This document shows positions 51,853 to 56,218 of a stretch of DNA of 56,218 nucleotides, in pieces. The stretch is from Paraburkholderia piptadeniae (GTDB lineage: Bacteria; Pseudomonadota; Gammaproteobacteria; Burkholderiales; Burkholderiaceae). Location: contig NZ_CYGY02000006.1 in the NCBI RefSeq assembly GCF_900007165.1, positions 1 through 56,218 on the forward strand, read 5' to 3'. Position 1 is the first letter of the stretch. Each line of letters begins with the position of its first letter. The notes under the pieces are model-generated. The model was not told the origin of the DNA, did not search any database, and worked only from the letters and a program-made list of their open reading frames with translations. The translations under genes and the position numbers were made by a program.

Positions 51853-52565
51853 GCGAGTTCGCCGCAGAAGGGCCGGGTTTTTTCGGCAAGGTGCGCACGC
51901 ATGGCGATTTCGTCACGCGGCGTCTGCCTGCGGCGTTCGTCACGCCGTGGGACGCGTGCCTGCAGCAGGGCATGCTGTTCGCCCAGCGGTGGTTCGGTGC
52001 GCAGTGGCTGCCTGTGTATCTGAATGCGCCTGTCTGGTGCTTTGCGCTCGGCGCGGGCATCTGCGGCGAGTCGGCATGGGCGGGCGTCGTGATGCCGGGC
52101 GTCGACAGGGTGGGGCGTTATTTTCCGTTCACGATCGCCGCGCCGGTCGCGTGCGGCGATGCGGCCGAGTGGCTCAGTGGCGCGCAGTCCTGGTATGACG
52201 AGGCGACGCGGCGCGCATTGTCGACGCTTGCCGACGATTTCGTGCTCGAGCGCTTCGACGCGGAACTCGATGCGTGGGGCGCGCTCACGGTCGCATCGAC
52301 TGCAACTGACGCGCCCGCATGGCGGCTGTGTCCGATGGAACAGGCGCAAGCGGACGACATGCAGCCAGTCGCCACGCAAGGCGGCTTTTCCGCGTTGCTG
52401 GCTGTCGGCATCGAGACGGGATCGAGCGCGTGGTGGACGCAAGGGTCGAGCGCGGTGCCGGCGTCGCTGCTGTGCGGACGAGGACTGCCCGATGGCGAGC
52501 GCTTCGTCGGCCTGCTCGATGAAGCGCGCAGCGGCTGGCAGTCGGTTGTGAGACTGCGCGAGTGA
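51849..52565 (+). CDS. tagF: T6SS accessory protein TagF
   Basis: 238 residues starting in an ATGA overlap with tssM. Features: GPGFFGKVRTHGDFVTRRLP at the start, WLPVYLNAPVWCFALGAGI, and AGVVMPGVDRVGRYFPFTI. In P. aeruginosa H1 TagF represses the system after translation through Fha, parallel to the kinase/phosphatase path. It is not fused to PppA here, since PppA is a separate gene at 28158. Confidence 0.9.
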   Translation: MSEFAAEGPGFFGKVRTHGDFVTRRLPAAFVTPWDACLQQGMLFAQRWFGAQWLPVYLNAPVWCFALGAGICGESAWAGVVMPGVDRVGRYFPFTIAAPVACGDAAEWLSGAQSWYDEATRRALSTLADDFVLERFDAELDAWGALTVASTATDAPAWRLCPMEQAQADDMQPVATQGGFSALLAVGIETGSSAWWTQGSSAVPASLLCGRGLPDGERFVGLLDEARSGWQSVVRLRE

Positions 52566-52633
52566 CAGCGGGTGAAAGCGGGCGAAAGCTTGCGCACGTG
52601 TGAACAGGTCAAGCGTTGATCGGAGGTCGCGGT

Positions 52634-53230
52634 ATGTCTGGCTCAATCATTTCGTTTGTGGACGGGCGCACGGCACGCAGGGCGGTGACGATGGCGCTGT
52701 GTGCGATTGCATGCGCGCATGTCGCCCATGCCGCGGACCCGGTTGTCAAGGAGCAGGACATCGACGAACAGTCGGTGACCAGGGCGCTCGCTCCCGAGGA
52801 CAACGGCGACAACATCGTCACGCGCGGCTTCGTGCTGTCGAACAAGCAGCCCGGTGCGGCGGCGAAGCCTGCCGGTCCCGCGAAGCATCCGTCGCTACAG
52901 ATGCTGATCACGTTCACGACCAACTCGTCGACACTCACCGATAGCGCGCGGGCCGCGCTCGACAAGGTCGCTCATGCGTTGCAGTCGGAACAGTTGGCGG
53001 CCTATCGGTTTCGCGTCGAAGGGCATGCCGATCCGCGCGGCTCGGCGGATGCGAACATGAAGCTGTCGGAGGATCGCGCGGCTGCCGTCGTCGATTATCT
53101 GACGCACAAGGATGGCATCGCGCCGGAGCGTTTGTCGTCGGTCGGCAAGGGATCGACCGAGCCGCTGAACCGGCGCAATCCGATCGCGCCGGAAAACCGC
53201 CGCGTCACGATCGTCACCGTGACGGACTAG
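52634..53230 (+). CDS. OmpA-domain periplasmic protein
   Basis: 198 residues. The signal peptide ends at about AHVAHA (residues 18-35). An acidic spacer follows, then an OmpA-like peptidoglycan-binding domain (FTTNSSTLTDSARAALDKVA; RVEGHADPRGSADANMKLSEDRA; NRRNPIAPENRRVTIV). GGAGG lies before the ATG at 52634. It comes 68 bases after tagF and may strengthen cell-wall anchoring of the secretion machine, although TssL already has such a domain. TagL-like roles are known for separate OmpA proteins in T6SS loci. Confidence 0.82.
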   Translation: MSGSIISFVDGRTARRAVTMALCAIACAHVAHAADPVVKEQDIDEQSVTRALAPEDNGDNIVTRGFVLSNKQPGAAAKPAGPAKHPSLQMLITFTTNSSTLTDSARAALDKVAHALQSEQLAAYRFRVEGHADPRGSADANMKLSEDRAAAVVDYLTHKDGIAPERLSSVGKGSTEPLNRRNPIAPENRRVTIVTVTD

Positions 53231-53254
53231 CGGCGAGTGCGGGCGCTGGCGTCC

Positions 53255-54175
53255 ATGAAGTCTTTTCTCACACGTGGCATCGGGCTCACGGCGGCATGCG
53301 CGTTGTCGTTGTCGGCGATGGGATGGCTCGCCGGCGACGCCTGCGCGCAAGCCGGCGCCGCGGAACTCGAAGCGCAGAGCGAACACGTCGAGATCAGACG
53401 CGTTCCGCTTGCGAGGCTCGAAGCATCGCTGCCGGGCGACGCGCGGCTCGTCCTCTTTGCGATCATCGACCGGCCAGGTCTTTATGTGATGCACGCGCCG
53501 GGTCTCGCCGGACAGGGCGCGATGTTTTCGCGGGTCGTCGCGCTGTTCGAACGCCGCGACATGCCGCGCGATCACATCGTCACGATGACGGAGATCGCCA
53601 CTCACGCGCGACGCTTCCGCACCAATGCAGCGGACCTGACGGCGGGCAACAACTTCAGCTCGACCGAGCTCGCGCATTTCTTCGATCTGGCTCGCGGTCA
53701 GCATCTGACGCTGACGCCCGGCGAGCGCGCGTTGCAGCGCATCGCCGTGCAGATGGGCCTGATCGGCGAACGCAACGGTAACTGGCAGGCGCGCAGCGCA
53801 CGCGATTTTCTGATCACGATTCCGGGGCTCGGAACGGGGCCGGGCGGCGAGATCATCGATGCGCCCGTAAGGGCCGCCATCCTCAGCCACGAACTGGGTC
53901 ATTGGCAGTATTTCTCGGACGACGCATACGCGCAGGCGTGCCGTTCGTTCTGGTGGCGCGAGCTCAGCTACGAGCAGCGCGCGGAACTGACGCGTCAGCT
54001 GGAAGCGTTGGGCTATGACGCGAGCGACCGGATCGTCGTTGATGAAGCGCAGGCTTATCTGCTGCATACGCCTGCGCCTTATATGCCGCTCGCCGACGTG
54101 CCCGGCCCGAACGGATTCGATGTCGCGGCGATACGCGGCAGGCTGAAGCAGAAAGTGGCCCAAGCCACGCGTTGA
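53255..54175 (+). CDS. Exported HELGH metallopeptidase-like protein
   Basis: 306 residues, with a signal peptide (about 1-31, ending DACAQA). The key motif is LSHELGHWQYF (HExxH, residues 212-216), followed about 50 residues later by VVDEAQAYLL, whose Glu264 is where a gluzincin third zinc ligand would lie. I do not recognise the family by name. It sits directly after the OmpA gene (24 bases), so it belongs to the T6SS unit. It may be a periplasmic protease helping assembly or a secreted effector; no immunity gene is recognisable. A GTG at 53237 is an alternative start. Confidence 0.65.
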   Translation: MKSFLTRGIGLTAACALSLSAMGWLAGDACAQAGAAELEAQSEHVEIRRVPLARLEASLPGDARLVLFAIIDRPGLYVMHAPGLAGQGAMFSRVVALFERRDMPRDHIVTMTEIATHARRFRTNAADLTAGNNFSSTELAHFFDLARGQHLTLTPGERALQRIAVQMGLIGERNGNWQARSARDFLITIPGLGTGPGGEIIDAPVRAAILSHELGHWQYFSDDAYAQACRSFWWRELSYEQRAELTRQLEALGYDASDRIVVDEAQAYLLHTPAPYMPLADVPGPNGFDVAAIRGRLKQKVAQATR

Positions 54176-54204
54176 CGCGAGCCGATGCGATCGAGAGGTG
54201 CGAT

Positions 54205-54588
54205 ATGTCGACGCTCATGGAAATCGAACTGCAACGCAAAGGCGAGCACGCATTGACGCTTGTCGCGAATCGACTCAAGGCGCTCGGCGACCGCATGCGC
54301 GGAGCGACGATTCAGATCGCCTGGGTCGAGATCGGCGAAACGCGGCTGTTCATTGCGGGCATCAATTCGTCGGCGGGCTTCAATGACAGGCAACGGGACG
54401 AAATGAAGCGACTCGGCATTCTCGAAGTGCCATGTCATCTGAAGGGCGTCAGGCGCGAAGAAGGAGGCGCCCCTCAAGCGGAAGAAAACATGGCCGCTTT
54501 TATCCATGATCGCGGCGGCAGGGGACTGCGATGGAGCCGGGCGGTGGTAGGGGGCGTATTCGATACGAGGCGCGGTTCTCAATCGTAG
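54205..54588 (+). CDS. Small deaminase-fold-like protein, truncated by amber codon
   Basis: 127 residues ending at TAG 54586-54588. The order of elements resembles a toxin-type nucleotide deaminase: strands GATIQIAWVEIG and TRLFIAGINSSAG, a helix, then APQAEENMAAF, where deaminases have H-A-E, and the strand GLRWSRAVVG. The zinc-binding C-x-x-C is missing from this product but appears in the same frame just after the stop (VCAACRAMVERVG). The His is replaced by Gln. It is likely an effector of the T6SS, now broken or read through. GAGAGGTG precedes the ATG. Family assignment rests on motif pattern only. Confidence 0.6.
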   Translation: MSTLMEIELQRKGEHALTLVANRLKALGDRMRGATIQIAWVEIGETRLFIAGINSSAGFNDRQRDEMKRLGILEVPCHLKGVRREEGGAPQAEENMAAFIHDRGGRGLRWSRAVVGGVFDTRRGSQS

Positions 54589-54651
54589 GTTTGCGCGGCG
54601 TGTCGGGCGATGGTCGAGCGTGTGGGTGGGGTCATAGAACCGGCGTTCTGA
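54589..54651 (+). other. In-frame continuation after the amber codon (CxxC segment)
   Basis: Twenty codons in the same frame as the preceding gene, ending in TGA at 54649-54651 and encoding VCAACRAMVERVGGVIEPAF. This is the C-x-x-C helix plus last strand expected at the end of a deaminase domain. Without the TAG the gene would code for 148 residues. Confidence 0.55.
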
Positions 54652-54735
54652 TTCGAACAGGCAGTTGCGCAGTTGGCGCGGCAGACGATGTCAGCAGTAG
54701 CGGGCACGGTTACTTTACTTTTAAGGGGCAAAATC

Positions 54736-55305
54736 ATGGCATTGGCAGATAACATTCGGCTGGGCGAAAGCGCGGTCAGAGAGGTGAAGAGCCTGGGCGT
54801 TCTGGCTTGCAACAAGCTCGCGGATCGACTGAAAGCTGCGGGCGGCGTAGAGAACGTGGTCGGCCACGGCTACGACGATACTGCGGGACAGGGTGTCGAC
54901 AGAACGCGAAACGCCGGTGTATGCGCGATGACAATCGGGAATATGCGCGGCACCGCGGAGCACGTGAGAAATACGAAATACGGTAACTGCTGGGAGCAGG
55001 CCATCATCGCCTTCGTTCATCTCTACGACAAAGGCCTGCGTCCGCTCGACCTGATGGCGTTCACAACGGCCGGTTATGACCATGTGTGGGTCGGCATCGG
55101 CCTGCATCCGGGATGGCAGGCCAACAACCTGCGCTCATGGGGCCCCGACGCCGTCTGGTGCGATCCGTGGCAAGGCGACGGTGTCGTGTTCGCGGTCTCA
55201 GATCTGGTCAAGGGCGCCGTGCGCAATCTGAACGCCATCTACAAGTGCAATACCTGCGAGCTGGTTGAAGCGGGTATGCCGAAGTCGGAGATACGGGTCG
55301 ATTGA
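54736..55305 (+). CDS. Putative papain-like cysteine-peptidase effector
   Basis: 189 residues, soluble, no signal peptide. Three spaced motifs give a possible Cys-His-Asp triad: YGNCWEQAI (Cys85), YDHVWVGIG (His116) and WCDPWQGDG (Asp143), an order shared by papain-like and transglutaminase-like toxin domains. A CNTC pair lies at 171-174. I recognise no named family. AAGGGG stands before the ATG. It is the last gene of the T6SS-linked run, with no obvious immunity gene. Its stop lies beside a transposase remnant, so the C-terminus could be altered. Confidence 0.55.
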   Translation: MALADNIRLGESAVREVKSLGVLACNKLADRLKAAGGVENVVGHGYDDTAGQGVDRTRNAGVCAMTIGNMRGTAEHVRNTKYGNCWEQAIIAFVHLYDKGLRPLDLMAFTTAGYDHVWVGIGLHPGWQANNLRSWGPDAVWCDPWQGDGVVFAVSDLVKGAVRNLNAIYKCNTCELVEAGMPKSEIRVD

Positions 55306-55458
55306 TGGTGGGTCACGCAGCCGGGGGGCGGGCCCGCGATGCTGGATCACGAGCCGCTGGACCTGACGCATCGTGAGTCCGGCCGCCTGGCTGCATGCCC
55401 CCGGCTTCAGACTCAGCTCGACGATCGGCCGGATGACGTTCAGTCTGTCCAAGGTGAT
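55300..55458 (-). pseudogene. Transposase N-terminal remnant (ISNCY/IS1202-like)
   Basis: The minus strand encodes LDRLNVIRPIVELSLKPG and AGLTMRQVQRLVIQHRGPA, the helix-turn-helix start of IS1202/ISNCY-type transposases (LSVRQVKRLVRRYRAEGPAGL type). Similarity stops after GPA, and a stop codon precedes it, so only about 50 codons survive. Confidence 0.5.
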
Positions 55459-55602
55459 TCAAGCGGAATCCTCGGCGAATGAGGGCCTGCCTGATGAAAC
55501 CGATCCGAACCATAGGGCTGGATCGCGGACTGACCAGCGTAACGCTAGTGAGCGCGTGGGCCGACCTCAACGACCTGAACATAAGCCACTGGCTCGGCCA
55601 GC

Positions 55603-55690
55603 ACCTACCCGCGGCGCCACCGCAACGCTCTGGCCGACCTTGACCAGTCGAACCGCTACCAGCTTGAATTCGAGTGCGTAGCATGCCCCG
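55603..55690 (-). pseudogene. IS3-family OrfA remnant
   Basis: The minus strand encodes YALEFKLVAVRLVKVGQSVAV and a few more residues (quoted run trimmed in analysis to the core EFKLVAVRLV and GQSVAV), the start of IS3-type OrfA helix-turn-helix proteins. The frame is lost soon after. It is a degenerate insertion-sequence scrap. Confidence 0.5.
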
Positions 55691-55729
55691 CTTCGACTTG
55701 CTCGTCTTCCTGACTCTCCTTGCGTGAGT

Positions 55730-56044
55730 TTAATGCTCAGCAAGGGATTCGTCTTTCGGGGCAAGCTCAGGGCGCAAGGTTTGCGAGGGGAACTCCCCAA
55801 AAAGATTGCGATAGTCGGTCGCAAACCTTCCCAAATGAACGAACCCCCATCGAGCCGCAGCATCCCCGACCGTCGTTTGGTCGGCAAGGGTCGAGCGCAA
55901 TAGATGGCGTACCTGGCCAAGGCGTATGCGGCGCAAATAGGACGAAGGCGACTGTCCCGTGATATTCAGAAAACCTGTCTGCAGTGTGCTGCGGCAAACA
56001 CGCAACTCAGTACACAGCGATTCGCCTGTTTGACACCGGCGTCC
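55730..56044 (-). pseudogene. AraC-family regulator, C-terminal fragment
   Basis: The open frame encodes the end of an AraC-type DNA-binding domain: ESLCTELRVCRSTLQTGF, NITGQSPSSYLRRIRL, then VGDAAARWGFVHLGRFATDY and FGEFPSQTLR. The sensor domain and the start are absent: a stop codon lies just upstream at 56045-56047. It is a 3' fragment without a proper start codon (TTG at 56005 is the first possible) and is probably not functional. Confidence 0.65.
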
Positions 56045-56148
56045 TCAATTTTACATAAGACAAATTATCAACATTCTGGCTGTAGGTCCCAAATAGATGG
56101 AATGGTCGCCTCCCGCCTTAACCCGAAGTTCCTCCCTTTCTTGTAGTC

Positions 56149-56208
56149 ATCACGCGGTCGCAAGTCCGCGTGATTGCTGGGCACTGGCGCCATTAGGGCG
56201 TTTTTATT
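56149..56208 (+). terminator. Hairpin pair ending in a T-tract at the window edge
   Basis: ATCACGCGG (56149-56157) pairs perfectly with CCGCGTGAT (56166-56174). A second, weaker stem GGCGCC/GGCGTT (about 56187-56203, two G-T pairs, loop ATTAG) runs into TTTTTATT. It looks like an intrinsic terminator, or the 3' part of a small RNA, on the plus strand. Confidence 0.45.
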
Positions 56209-56218
56209 GGCTCAATAA

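Overview
This window is high-GC betaproteobacterial DNA, most probably from Paraburkholderia, Caballeronia or Burkholderia. The pointers are the codon use, the TPS adhesin family, small Gly/His-rich and CxxxxFC-type secreted proteins, and a type VI secretion (T6SS) locus carrying the P. aeruginosa H1-type accessory genes (Fha/TagH, TagF, TagJ, PppA-like phosphatase and PpkA-like kinase). No tRNA, rRNA or CRISPR array was seen.

Layout. 1-72 is the 3' tip of an IS30-family transposase. 213-4779 (+) is a chromosomal-looking run: acylphosphatase, an unknown 336-aa protein, a small secreted protein, an RRM-like protein, PPK2 polyphosphate kinase and a membrane-anchored TAXI binding protein. 4781-11108 (-) is a signalling block: a resolvase-like protein whose catalytic residues look lost, a pseudo-receiver, a giant CheB-CheR-PAS-histidine kinase-receiver hybrid and a stand-alone CheB esterase. 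11208-13354 holds a lipoprotein, a roughly 900-bp stretch with no convincing gene but with RNA-like hairpins, and two small secreted proteins. 13529-14898 (-) is a cytosine-deaminase-like amidohydrolase preceded by what looks like the last fragment of a transporter gene.

14888-30402: MltA and a DUF4384-type Ser/Thr kinase (-), then a CHAT-TpsB-TpsA cassette (+), then a PP2C phosphatase and a sigma-factor-like protein (-). The kinase and phosphatase are the pair expected to control T6SS firing through TagH, and the TPS cassette sits between them. 30403-52565 (+) is the T6SS operon: tssA, B, C, hcp, tagJ, tssE, F, G, H(clpV), a DUF4280 PAAR-like gene, vgrG, tagH, tssK, L, M, tagF. No tssJ is present. 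52634-55305 continues with an OmpA-domain protein and three secreted or effector-like genes: an HELGH metallopeptidase-like protein, a small deaminase-fold protein interrupted by an in-frame amber codon just before its CxxC motif, and a protein with a Cys/His/Asp papain-like residue pattern. 55300-56044 contains remnants of two transposases and an AraC-type regulator.

The most interesting points are the amber-interrupted deaminase-like gene, the cysteine-peptidase-like gene ending next to IS debris, the CHAT-TPS cassette nested between the T6SS kinase and phosphatase, and the missing TssJ.
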